Assembly: GCF_000333275.1 (NCBI RefSeq)
Contig: NZ_BACU01000023.1
Coordinates: 1 to 40,974, forward strand
Length of the DNA stretch: 40,974 bases
DNA from: Azospirillum sp. B4
Lineage (GTDB): Bacteria > Pseudomonadota > Alphaproteobacteria > Azospirillales > Azospirillaceae
Direction: 5' to 3'
Positions 33,821-40,974 of the stretch are shown piece after piece. The stretch's first letter is position 1. Each line of letters starts with the position of its first letter. A program made the translations under genes and the position numbers. The notes under the pieces are model-generated. The model did no database searches and was not told where the DNA came from. It saw only the letters and a list, made by a program, of their open reading frames with translations.

Positions 33821-35641
33821 ATGAGCGGTGAAGGTTCGGACGCGACGTCCCCCCAGGCGGGCTCGGGCCCCAATCCGCAGGTGGACGCCATCGTCGAACG
33901 GTTCGGCGGCATCCGCCCCATGGCGGCCAAGCTGGGCATTCCCGTGACCACGGTGCAGGGCTGGAAGAAGCGGGGGCACATCCCGCCCAACCGCCGCGCC
34001 GACCTGGAGGCCGCGGCGTCCCGACTGGGCATCCCGCTGGCGGCGACGGACCTGGACGCCGTGATGGGGGTGCCGGAAGGGCCGGCGACGCCGCCGCCTC
34101 CCGCCGTCATCATTCTGCCCGGTCCGGACGCGCGCGTCGCGGCGGCGCCCGGCCCCGCTGGTGAGCCGTCCCTGGACAGGGAACCTGCGGCACCAGCCAG
34201 CAGCTATCGCCTGGGCGCCCGGCCCGAGGACGCGGCGACGCCCCTTCCGCCGGAACCGCCGAAGGCCGATGCCTTCCGGGCGGAGCGGCCGCGCATGGAA
34301 TTGCCGAGAGCGGAGCCGTCCAAGGGGGAAGCCCCGCGCCTGGACGCCGCCAAGCCTGATTCCCTCCGCCGCGATGCCCCCCGCCCGGCGGCCCCGCCGC
34401 CGCGCAAAGGGGGTGGTGCAGTGTCGGCCCTGGCCCTGCTCCTGTCGCTGGCGGCCCTGGGCGCCGGCGGTTACAGCCTCTACCGCGCCGGCGCCCTGGA
34501 CCTGTGGCTGACCCGCGCCGGCCTGCCGGCCGCCAGCCCGCCCTTCCCCAGTCCGCAGGCGGCCGCGCCGATGCAGTCGGCGGAGCAGGCCGGGACGGAG
34601 GCGACGCTGGCGGAAATGGCCCGTCGGCTGAACACCGCCGGCCAGCGCCAGCAGGCGCTGGAGCAGGAGGTGGCGGACCTGAAGGCCAAGCTGGCCGCAG
34701 TTCCCGCCGTGACCCCCGACGGCACCGCCACGCCGGTGGCGGCCGACCCGGCCCTGGCCGCGCGGTTGGAGCAGATGACGGACCAGTTCAACCGCCTGAC
34801 CGACCGCCAGCGCGCGCTGGAGCAGGCGCTGGCCCAGTCGGCACAGCAGCGGGAGGAACTCAGCGGCCGCCTGGCGGCACAGACCGCGTCGGCCGGGCGC
34901 GGCCAGGCCCTGCTGGTGGCGACCAACCAGTTGCAGGCGGCCCTGCTGTCAGGCCGGCCCTACGGGGTTGAGCTGTCGGCGGTGCGGGGCCTGGCGCCGG
35001 AAGACGACGCCCTGCGCCAGGCCCTGGACCGGCTGGCGCAAAGCCAGGCCACCGGCCTGACCGGCCCGGTGGCGCTGCGCGAAGGCTTCGACCGCGCCGC
35101 GGCGGCGGCCCAGCAGGCGGCACAGGTGCCGGAGGGGGCCGACTGGCTGGAGCGGCTGTGGGGCCGGATCAAGGCCCTGGTCACCATCCGGCGCAAGGAC
35201 GGCCGCATGGAGGGCAACGCCCCCGACGCGGTGGTGTCGCGGGCCGGCGCCGCGCTGGACCGGGGCGACATCGGCACGGCGGTGGCGGAAATGACCGCCC
35301 TGTCCGGCCCGCCGGCGGCGACGCCCGAGGTCCAGGCCTGGCTGCGCGACGCCCAGGCGCGCCTCAGCGCCGACGATGCCATGGCCCGGCTGTCGCGCCG
35401 CGCCGTCAGTGACGTGCAGGCCGGCCTGCCCCCGCCCAAGGAGAAGCCGGCGGTACAGGCGGACAAGCCCGCCGAAAGCCCTGTCGCCCCCCCTGGGCCG
35501 CCGCCTGGGCCGCCGCCTGGGCCGCCCAGGGGGCCGGCTGACGCGGGCAAGGACGGCGGCGCCAAGCCGGAGGATGCGAAGCCGGTTGAACCCAGCCAAC
35601 CCGACGCCGCCGCGCAGCCGGTGGAGGGGGGACGTCCATGA
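33821..35641 (+). CDS. Mic60/mitofilin-like inner-membrane protein with an N-terminal helix-turn-helix
   Basis: The 606-residue protein follows hemD, where alphaproteobacteria encode Mic60 (COG4223, the mitofilin ancestor that bends inner membranes). Its C-terminal half fits: one membrane helix (about 199-221), coiled coils (about 255-350) and a C-terminal mitofilin-like helical region (about 425-520, with WLERLWGRIKALVTIRR). Unusually, residues 21-82 look like a helix-turn-helix of the Cro/YdaS kind: VDAIVERFGGIRPMAAKLGI, then PVTTVQGWKKRGHIPPNRRA. A Pro/Ala/Glu-rich linker (about 85-197) joins it to the membrane helix, which would place the HTH in the cytoplasm. The tail holds GPPP repeats. 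The stop overlaps the hemY start (ATGA). Confidence 0.82.
   Translation: MSGEGSDATSPQAGSGPNPQVDAIVERFGGIRPMAAKLGIPVTTVQGWKKRGHIPPNRRADLEAAASRLGIPLAATDLDAVMGVPEGPATPPPPAVIILPGPDARVAAAPGPAGEPSLDREPAAPASSYRLGARPEDAATPLPPEPPKADAFRAERPRMELPRAEPSKGEAPRLDAAKPDSLRRDAPRPAAPPPRKGGGAVSALALLLSLAALGAGGYSLYRAGALDLWLTRAGLPAASPPFPSPQAAAPMQSAEQAGTEATLAEMARRLNTAGQRQQALEQEVADLKAKLAAVPAVTPDGTATPVAADPALAARLEQMTDQFNRLTDRQRALEQALAQSAQQREELSGRLAAQTASAGRGQALLVATNQLQAALLSGRPYGVELSAVRGLAPEDDALRQALDRLAQSQATGLTGPVALREGFDRAAAAAQQAAQVPEGADWLERLWGRIKALVTIRRKDGRMEGNAPDAVVSRAGAALDRGDIGTAVAEMTALSGPPAATPEVQAWLRDAQARLSADDAMARLSRRAVSDVQAGLPPPKEKPAVQADKPAESPVAPPGPPPGPPPGPPRGPADAGKDGGAKPEDAKPVEPSQPDAAAQPVEGGRP
35495..35526 (+). repeat. 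Short tandem repeat inside the mic60-like gene
   Basis: The 12-base unit GGGCCGCCGCCT occurs twice in full (35495-35506, 35507-35518) and then partly. It encodes Gly-Pro-Pro-Pro units in the periplasmic low-complexity tail. The length keeps the frame, so copy number may vary between strains. Confidence 0.7.
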
Positions 35642-37107
35642 GACGGATTCTCTGGTTCCTGCTGCGGCTGGGCGTGGTCATCGCGCTGGCCGTCTGGGTG
35701 GCGCAGCGGCCGGGCACCGTCCGGTTGGACTGGCAAGGCTACATCATCCAGACGGAGGTCGGCGTGGTCGCCCTGGCGCTGCTGGCGGTGGGCGTGGTCG
35801 CCTACATGCTGGTGCGCCTGCTCCTGTTGCTGTGGCGCAGTCCCCGGCGGCTGGGCGCGGGGCGCAGGACCGGCCGCCGGACGCGGGGGTACCAGGCGCT
35901 GAGCCAGGGCCTGCTGGCCGTGGCGGCCGGGGATGGTCCCGCCGCCACGCGGCTGGCCGGCAAGGCCGACGGCCTGCTGAACGAACCGGCGCTGACCCTG
36001 CTGCTGTCCGCCCAGGCCGCCCAACTGGCGGGGGACGAGGCGCAGGCCGCCACCCACTTCGCCGCCATGCGCGACCGGGGGGCCACGCTAAAGCGGCCGG
36101 ACATGGCCTTCGTCGGCGTGCGCGGCTTGGCGCTGCAGGCCCTGGCCACCGGCGACACCCAGCGCGCACTGACCCTGGCCCAGGAAGCCAGCACCCTGCG
36201 GCCCAAGGCGCGCTGGCCGCTGCTGACCCAGTTCGACCTGCAGGCGCGGGCCGGGGACTGGACGGCGGCGGCGGCCACACTGGACGCCTTGACCTCGGCC
36301 AAGGCGCTGCCGGTTGAAACCCTGCGCCGCCACCGCGCCGCCCTGCTGGTGGAACGCAGCCGCGTGGCGGAGGCCGAGGGCAATGAGGACCAGGCCCTGT
36401 CCCTGGCGCGCAAGGCCCATGACCTGGCGCCCGGTTTCGTGCCGGCGGCGGTGCAGGCTTCCCGCCTGCTGGCGGCCAGCGGCTCCGCCCGCGCCGCCAC
36501 CCGCGCGCTGGAGCAGGCCTGGCGGTTGACGCCCCATCCGGCCCTGGCCGCCGCCTGGGGCTTGGCCGGAGAAAAGCCGGGTGACGCCGCCGACCCGCTG
36601 GCCCGGGTGAAGCGGTTGGAGGCCCTGGTGGCCCTGGACCCTGGCGTGCCCGAGGCCCACGCGGCCCTGGCCCAAGCCGCCGCCGAGGCCCGCCTGTGGG
36701 GCTTGGCGCGCGGTCACCTGACCCGCGCCCTGACGCTGCGCCCCAGTGCCCGCGTCTATCGCCAGCTGGCGGCGGTGGCGGTGGCCGAGCATGGCCCCGG
36801 CCCGGAGGAGCGCGGCCACCTGGCCAGCGCCGCCAAGGCGCCGGCCGACCCGGCCTGGGTGTGCGGCGCCTGCGGCGGGGTCAATCCCGCCTGGGGTGCC
36901 CGATGTGGCCATTGCGGCGGCTTCGACACCCTGGTGTGGCGCCTGCCCGGCGGCGCCACCGCCAGCCCGGCGGTGGACACGCTGGGCTTCCTGCCGCCGC
37001 CGGAACCGCCGGCGAAAGGGCCGGCGGAGGGGGATGATGACGGGGCGCAGCGCCGCCTGCCCACCTTCACGCTGGCCAGCCTGCGGCCTGGCAGGCGCTC
37101 CCCATGA
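35638..37107 (+). CDS. hemY: HemY-family TPR protein of the heme cluster
   Basis: This 489-residue protein is the proteobacterial HemY (not protoporphyrinogen oxidase): two N-terminal membrane helices (about 4-22 and 41-66) joined by RPGTVRLDWQGYIIQTEVG, a hallmark of the family, then a cytoplasmic tetratricopeptide-like helical domain (about 83-400). At the C-terminus it has C409-x2-C412 and C423-x2-C426 (WVCGACGGVNPAWGARCGHC), a zinc-ribbon-like element. HemY is thought to help organise late heme synthesis at the membrane, but its role is unproven. It overlaps mic60 upstream and the CbiB-like gene downstream by four bases each, so all three are translationally coupled. Confidence 0.9.
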   Translation: MRRILWFLLRLGVVIALAVWVAQRPGTVRLDWQGYIIQTEVGVVALALLAVGVVAYMLVRLLLLLWRSPRRLGAGRRTGRRTRGYQALSQGLLAVAAGDGPAATRLAGKADGLLNEPALTLLLSAQAAQLAGDEAQAATHFAAMRDRGATLKRPDMAFVGVRGLALQALATGDTQRALTLAQEASTLRPKARWPLLTQFDLQARAGDWTAAAATLDALTSAKALPVETLRRHRAALLVERSRVAEAEGNEDQALSLARKAHDLAPGFVPAAVQASRLLAASGSARAATRALEQAWRLTPHPALAAAWGLAGEKPGDAADPLARVKRLEALVALDPGVPEAHAALAQAAAEARLWGLARGHLTRALTLRPSARVYRQLAAVAVAEHGPGPEERGHLASAAKAPADPAWVCGACGGVNPAWGARCGHCGGFDTLVWRLPGGATASPAVDTLGFLPPPEPPAKGPAEGDDDGAQRRLPTFTLASLRPGRRSP

Positions 37108-38084
37108 TCCCCCTGCCGTTCGCGCCGCCACGGGCGGAGTCGCTGCTGCTGCTGGCCCTGGCGCTGGTGCTGAACGCCTTCATCGCCGGCTTTCCGGCGG
37201 CGGACCGCTGGCTGCTGACGCCCCAGGGACAGATCGCCTTGGCCGTGCGCTGGGCGGACAAGCGGCTGAACCGCATCGAGCGGCTGGACAGCGTGCGCTT
37301 GGCGCGCGGCGCCCTGCTGGTCATCGTGCTGTGCGGTGGCATTGGCCTGGCGGCCCTGGTGCTGACCATCGCCGCCGTGCACCTGCGCGTGGCCTGGCTG
37401 CTGTCGCTGCTGCTGGTGACGCGGGCGCTGGTGTTCGGCCGCCTGCTGGTCACCATGCGCGGCCTGCTGGCGGCGGCGCCGGTGGCGGATGAGGAGGTGC
37501 TGCGCCAGGCGGTTGCGCCCCTGACGCACAAGCCCGTCTGGTCCATGGACCGCCACGCCGTGCTGCGCGCGGGCATGGAGGCGCTGGTGGGCCAGGTCGG
37601 CCGAGGTTTGGTGGCGCCCCTGTTCTGGTTCGTGCTGTTCGACCTGCCCGGCCTGATGATCTGGGTGGCGGTGGAGACGGTGGCCGTGACCGTGGGCCAC
37701 ACCTCCCCGCGCTACGCCGCCTTCGGCCGGCCGGCCCGCCGCGCCATGGCGATCATGGATTGGGTGCCCGCGCGCCTGACGGTGCTGTTCCTGACGGCGG
37801 GTTGCCTGTTCGTGCCTGGCAGCCGCCCCGGCACGGCCCTGGGCGCGCTGGGCACCCGGCACATCCAGGGCACGGCCGCCCTGCCGGTGGCCGCCGTCGC
37901 CCGGGCCCTGAACCTGGCCCTGGCCGGCCCGCGCAAGGAAGGGGAGCTGGTGGTTTACGAGGACTGGCTGGGCACCGGCCGGGCCCGCGTCGACGTCTCC
38001 GACCTGCGTGCCGTGATTGCCCTGACCGCCGCCGCCGGCCTGCTGGCCGTCTTCCTGGCGCTGCTGGCGCTTGTCTGGGCTTGA
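37104..38084 (+). CDS. CobD/CbiB- or AmpE-like membrane protein
   Basis: The 326-residue membrane protein resembles adenosylcobinamide-phosphate synthase CbiB/CobD but is diverged. The clearest match is the central block VGQVGRGLVAPLFWFVLFDL, then GLMIWVAVETVAVTVGHTSP RYAAFGRPARRAMAIMDWVP ARLTVLF, which parallels CbiB's ENTVDGVIAPLFY / NTLDSMVGY / FGWASARLDD / NFIPARLTALLL. Several CbiB acidic and Asn residues are replaced here (for example ENTVDG by GQVGRG). It may therefore belong to the related AmpE branch and may not be a cobalamin enzyme. Four to six membrane helices are visible. The start overlaps the hemY stop (ATGA), which argues for a role with the heme cluster. Confidence 0.72.
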   Translation: MIPLPFAPPRAESLLLLALALVLNAFIAGFPAADRWLLTPQGQIALAVRWADKRLNRIERLDSVRLARGALLVIVLCGGIGLAALVLTIAAVHLRVAWLLSLLLVTRALVFGRLLVTMRGLLAAAPVADEEVLRQAVAPLTHKPVWSMDRHAVLRAGMEALVGQVGRGLVAPLFWFVLFDLPGLMIWVAVETVAVTVGHTSPRYAAFGRPARRAMAIMDWVPARLTVLFLTAGCLFVPGSRPGTALGALGTRHIQGTAALPVAAVARALNLALAGPRKEGELVVYEDWLGTGRARVDVSDLRAVIALTAAAGLLAVFLALLALVWA

Positions 38085-38094
38085 TTGGTTATAA

Positions 38095-38409
38095 TTAAGC
38101 CGACCGCGTCTTCATGGTGGCGGCGAAGTCCTCGGTGGTGGTGACCATGCGGCGGGCGATCACCCCCACCTCCCGCGCCACGTCGGTGAGGGTGGAGGCG
38201 GAAGGGTCGCCAACCACGGCCGCCGGCTGGGCCGACCCACCCTCGCCGGTCGCCAGGCCGGCCCCCGGCCGGGTCACGGCGGGATGGGCCAGCGCGCGCA
38301 GCACGCTGTCGATGGCCATCAGGCTGGTTCGGCTGCTGATCTGGCTCAGGCGGCCGATCAGATCCGTGGTGTCCAGTCCCGAACCTTTGTCCCCCGCACC
38401 CGTGTTCAT
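38095..38409 (-). CDS. Small protein resembling an isolated chemoreceptor signalling tip
   Basis: The 104-residue cytoplasmic protein has no membrane helix or signal peptide. Its segment LIGRLSQISSRTSLMAIDSV then LRAL parallels the chemoreceptor tip ISDIASQTNLLALNATIEAA, and the C-terminal DVAREVGVIARRMVTTTEDF then AATMK parallels the second strand of the hairpin (VASEVKTLATQTAKATEEI). The two are joined by a Gly/Pro/Ala-rich stretch of about 35 residues in place of the tight glutamate turn. Methylation helices, HAMP and sensor parts are all missing. The ATG at 38409 is preferred; a longer frame to 38544 adds Cys/His-rich sequence of doubtful meaning. It may bind CheA/CheW or be a remnant. 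It converges with the CbiB-like gene. Confidence 0.6.
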   Translation of the reverse strand: MNTGAGDKGSGLDTTDLIGRLSQISSRTSLMAIDSVLRALAHPAVTRPGAGLATGEGGSAQPAAVVGDPSASTLTDVAREVGVIARRMVTTTEDFAATMKTRSA

Positions 38410-38562
38410 GGGCGTCCCATCAGCGCCGGTCGGGCGCTGTCCCGCATGGTGGCAATATGCCGCTACCAATAACACAAGATGAACACAGGGCGCAGCAACG
38501 CCAAGGGGGTGCGACACGCAAAAATGTGCCCCCTTTCGCGTCACCCTGAACGGTTGGCGGGG

Positions 38563-38574
38563 TGATCCATATCA
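38563..38574. promoter_or_regulatory. FNR/FixK-like binding site
   Basis: TGAT-CCAT-ATCA matches the core of the FNR/FixK/Anr consensus TTGAT-N4-ATCAA at all eight core positions; only the outermost base on each side differs. The centre lies about 45 bp upstream of where transcription from the TATACA at 38603 would begin, close to the -41.5 position of FNR-activated promoters. It is 324 bp before the acs start codon and about 154 bp before the divergent small gene. Confidence 0.45.
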
Positions 38575-38821
38575 TGGCGGCCGACGGGAACGCGCATAAG
38601 GATATACACGCGCAGACAAGGTCGGAAATATCGGCAAGCCCGTGAATTGCCGCGAATTTGCCGGTTGCGCGACGGTCCCGCGCTTGTGGAAAGCGGAGCC
38701 GCGAGGGATACTTGGCCTGGCAAGCGATGGCGATCGCCGCCAGGCCCAATTCGGCCCCGTGCGGGCTAGAGGACCGGTCAGGGCCCCCCGGAGCGGAGGG
38801 GCCGGGCCGGACACGGGCGGT

Positions 38822-38856
38822 GGCTTCAGGACGGGACCCCCGGGCCCCCTGAAGCC
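38822..38856 (+). promoter_or_regulatory. 9-bp inverted repeat in the acs leader
   Basis: GGCTTCAGG at 38822-38830 and CCTGAAGCC at 38848-38856 are exact inverted repeats around a GC-rich 17-base spacer, ending 41 bases before the acs ATG. The structure would form in the mRNA leader. It lacks a T-run; a role in mRNA stability or protein binding is possible. Confidence 0.45.
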
Positions 38857-38897
38857 CCGGCCGGCGACAACACATCAGGGAAGGAAACCAAGGTCCC

Positions 38898-40838
38898 ATG
38901 AGCAACAACACCCTGTTCCCCGTTCCCGACGCGGTGGCCGCCGACGCCTGGGTCGACGCCACCAAGTATCAGCAGATGTACGACCGCTCCATCAGCGACC
39001 CGGACGGATTCTGGGGGGAGCATGGCCGGCGGCTGGACTGGATCACGCCCTATACCAAGGTGAAGAACACCAGCTTCACCGGCGACGTCTCCATTCGCTG
39101 GTATGAGGACGGGGTGCTGAACGCCTGCGCCAACTGCGTGGACCGCCATCTGCCCGCACGCGCCGACCAGACCGCCATCCTGTGGGAGGGCGACAGCCCG
39201 TCCGAGCACAAGCACATCACCTATTCCGAGTTGTACGACAACGTCACCCGCCTGGCGAACGTGCTGAAGGCGCGCGGCGTGAAGAAGGGCGACCGGGTCA
39301 CCATCTACCTGCCCATGATCCCGGAGGCGGCCTACGCCATGCTGGCCTGCGCCCGCATCGGCGCCGTCCATTCCGTGGTGTTCGGCGGCTTTTCCCCCGA
39401 CAGCCTGAAGGATCGCGTGCAGGACTGCGGCAGCACCGTGGTCATCACCGCCGACGAGGGCCTGCGCGGTGGCCGCAAGGTGGGGCTGAAGATCAATGCC
39501 GACCAGGCGCTGAAGTCCTGCCCGGGTGTCGACACGGTCATCGTCGTGCGCCGCACCGGCGGGGCCGTGAACTGGGTCGAAGGCCGGGACATTTGGTATC
39601 ACGAGGCGGTGGCCGCCGCCTCCCCCGACTGCCCGCCGGAGCCGATGAGCGCGGAAGACCCGCTGTTCATCCTCTACACCTCGGGATCGACCGGCAAGCC
39701 CAAGGGCGTGCTGCACACCACCGGCGGCTATCTGGTGTACGCCAGCATGACGCACCAGTACGTCTTCGATTACCACGAGGGCGACGTCTACTGGTGCACG
39801 GCCGACGTGGGCTGGGTCACCGGCCATAGCTACATCCTGTACGGGCCGCTGGCCAACGGCGCCGTCACCCTGATGTTCGAGGGCGTGCCGAACTATCCGG
39901 ACAGCGGCCGGTTCTGGGAAGTCATCGACAAGCACAAGGTCAACATCTTCTACACAGCCCCCACCGCCATCCGCGCGCTGATGCGCGAGGGCGAGGGGCC
40001 GGTGAAGCGTCATAGCCGCAAGAGTCTGCGCCTGCTGGGTTCGGTGGGGGAGCCCATCAACCCCGAGGCCTGGCTGTGGTACCACTCCGTGGTGGGTGAT
40101 GAGCGCTGCCCTATCGTCGACACCTGGTGGCAGACGGAAACGGGCGGCATCCTGATCACCCCGCTGCCCGGCGCCACCGCCACGAAGCCGGGATCGGCCA
40201 CCCGCCCCTTCTTCGGCGTGAAGCCGGTCATCGTCGATAACGAAGGCCACATGCTGGAAGGCGCCACCGAGGGCAACCTCTGCATCGCCGACAGCTGGCC
40301 CGGCCAGATGCGCACCGTGTTCGGCGACCACGAGCGCTTCAAGCAGACCTATTTCTCCACCTTCGCCGGCAAGTATTTCACTGGCGACGGCTGCCGCCGG
40401 GACGAGGATGGCTATTACTGGATCACCGGCCGCGTGGACGACGTCATCAACGTCTCCGGCCATCGCCTGGGCACGGCCGAGGTGGAAAGCGCGCTGGTCG
40501 CCCACCCCAAGGTGGCCGAGGCCGCCGTGGTCGGTTACCCCCACGACATCAAGGGCCAGGGCATCTACGCCTACGTGACGCTGAACGCCGGGGAAAACCC
40601 GACGGAGGAATTGCGCAAGGAACTGGTGGCCTGGGTGCGCAAGGAGATCGGGCCCATCGCCACACCCGACCTGATCCAATGGGCGCCGGGCCTGCCCAAG
40701 ACCCGCTCCGGCAAGATCATGCGCCGCATCCTGCGCAAGATCGCCGCCAACGAGCATGAGGCCCTGGGCGACACCTCCACCCTGGCCGACCCCACCGTGG
40801 TCACCGACCTGGTGGACAGCCGCATGAACCGGGGCTGA
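38898..40838 (+). CDS. acs: Acetyl-coenzyme A synthetase
   Basis: Acs activates acetate to acetyl-CoA through acetyl-AMP. The 646-residue protein is full length: an N-terminal segment [18 protein letters not shown], nucleotide-binding [37 protein letters not shown], the hinge region [20 protein letters not shown] and the C-terminal [17 protein letters not shown] with K606, the catalytic lysine that is acetylated by Pat-type enzymes in other bacteria. An AAGGAAACC/AAGG stretch before the ATG supplies the ribosome binding site. The long antisense frame over the gene is only a high-GC shadow. The gene is monocistronic, with an intrinsic terminator after it and a long regulatory region before it. 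Confidence 0.97.
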   Translation: MSNNTLFPVPDAVAADAWVDATKYQQMYDRSISDPDGFWGEHGRRLDWITPYTKVKNTSFTGDVSIRWYEDGVLNACANCVDRHLPARADQTAILWEGDSPSEHKHITYSELYDNVTRLANVLKARGVKKGDRVTIYLPMIPEAAYAMLACARIGAVHSVVFGGFSPDSLKDRVQDCGSTVVITADEGLRGGRKVGLKINADQALKSCPGVDTVIVVRRTGGAVNWVEGRDIWYHEAVAAASPDCPPEPMSAEDPLFILYTSGSTGKPKGVLHTTGGYLVYASMTHQYVFDYHEGDVYWCTADVGWVTGHSYILYGPLANGAVTLMFEGVPNYPDSGRFWEVIDKHKVNIFYTAPTAIRALMREGEGPVKRHSRKSLRLLGSVGEPINPEAWLWYHSVVGDERCPIVDTWWQTETGGILITPLPGATATKPGSATRPFFGVKPVIVDNEGHMLEGATEGNLCIADSWPGQMRTVFGDHERFKQTYFSTFAGKYFTGDGCRRDEDGYYWITGRVDDVINVSGHRLGTAEVESALVAHPKVAEAAVVGYPHDIKGQGIYAYVTLNAGENPTEELRKELVAWVRKEIGPIATPDLIQWAPGLPKTRSGKIMRRILRKIAANEHEALGDTSTLADPTVVTDLVDSRMNRG

Positions 40839-40865
40839 GTCGCCGGTTCATTTGCATCAACGAGA

Positions 40866-40899
40866 AAAGCTGGCCGAGGCGACTTGGCCGGCTTTTTTT
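40866..40899 (+). terminator. Intrinsic terminator after acs
   Basis: AAAGCTGGCC at 40866-40875 pairs with GGCCGGCTTT at 40886-40895 (one G-U pair) around a 10-base loop, and seven Ts run from 40893 to 40899. It begins 27 bases after the acs stop codon. Confidence 0.88.
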
Positions 40900-40974
40900 G
40901 TGCCCGTCGGCCAGATGCTTTTGTCCCCCTGCCAGATGGTGGCTACCTATGGTGGTTATTTTTTTATAAAATAC

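Larger units (their letters stand above)
38410..38897. other. Long intergenic region upstream of acs
   Basis: No convincing gene lies in these 488 bases. Several short frames are open on both strands because of base composition, but none resembles a protein. The stretch holds an FNR/FixK-like box (38563-38574), a TATACA (38603-38608) that could be a -10 element for rightward transcription, and an inverted repeat just before acs (38822-38856). It must contain promoters for acs and for the small tip-like gene. Confidence 0.6.

Noticed and set aside
35495-35526. CRISPR-like or mobile repeat
   Set aside because: The 12-base units are contiguous, in frame and encode a Gly-Pro-rich tail of the mic60-like protein; there are no spacers.
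1-40974. tRNA, rRNA, prophage, insertion sequence or CRISPR loci
   Set aside because: No cloverleaf, rRNA core motif, transposase or phage gene, or spaced direct-repeat array was recognised by reading both strands; a tRNAscan/Infernal and ISfinder search would be needed to be certain.

Overview
The window is high-GC chromosomal DNA from an alphaproteobacterium, most likely a Rhodospirillales member near Azospirillum/Nitrospirillum. That placement is inferred from gene content: a RegB/RegA redox two-component pair, an HWE/HisKA_2-type histidine kinase, a hemC-hemD-mic60-hemY cluster, an rsmB-rpe-heparinase-purH run, and small families such as DUF1674/SdhAF4, DUF29 and EVE. I see no rRNA, tRNA, CRISPR array, insertion sequence or prophage.

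Layout. 1-1949: a possible truncated gene at the left edge, a DUF488 gene, and an AT-rich patch with an unrecognised gene. 1950-6313: rpmI-rplT-pheS-pheT, preceded by a structured leader; infC is not in its usual place just upstream. 6439-10816: a chemoreceptor behind a perfect 16-bp palindrome, a haloacid dehalogenase-like HAD protein, and lepA. 10893-13375 (minus): a ParD/ParE toxin-antitoxin pair with a perfect 19-bp operator-like palindrome, then a membrane sensor kinase. 13527-18921 (minus): rsmB, rpe, heparinase-like gene, purH. 19059-22799: SdhAF4-like gene, a small membrane protein, regA and regB (minus), and a tail-anchored small protein. 23057-25614: cobT divergent from cobS-cobC. 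25811-28693: SYLF protein, then Rieske, EVE, YciI and gpsA genes on the minus strand. 28875-30768: a frame-disrupted amidohydrolase and a DUF29 gene, sitting between gpsA and tsaD. 30860-38084: tsaD divergent from hemC-hemD-mic60-hemY-cbiB-like. 38095-40838: a small protein resembling a chemoreceptor signalling tip, and acs.

How it works together. Most genes are housekeeping: translation (L35, L20, PheRS, LepA, TsaD, RsmB), purine, pentose-phosphate and glycerophospholipid precursors, heme and cobalamin, and acetate activation. Regulation appears to centre on redox (RegB/RegA, with a near-perfect RegA/RegR-type box in front of regA; an FNR/FixK-like box in the acs upstream region) and on chemosensing.

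The least explained features are: (i) a family of about 100-bp structured intergenic repeats, four copies in 7.5 kb, with compensatory base changes in a hairpin; (ii) a Mic60/mitofilin-like membrane protein carrying an N-terminal helix-turn-helix; (iii) a 104-residue protein resembling an isolated chemoreceptor tip; (iv) a CbiB/AmpE-like membrane protein and a HemY with a C-terminal zinc-ribbon-like motif in the heme cluster; and (v) the amidohydrolase whose frame is lost and regained, so that it looks intact to a gene caller.
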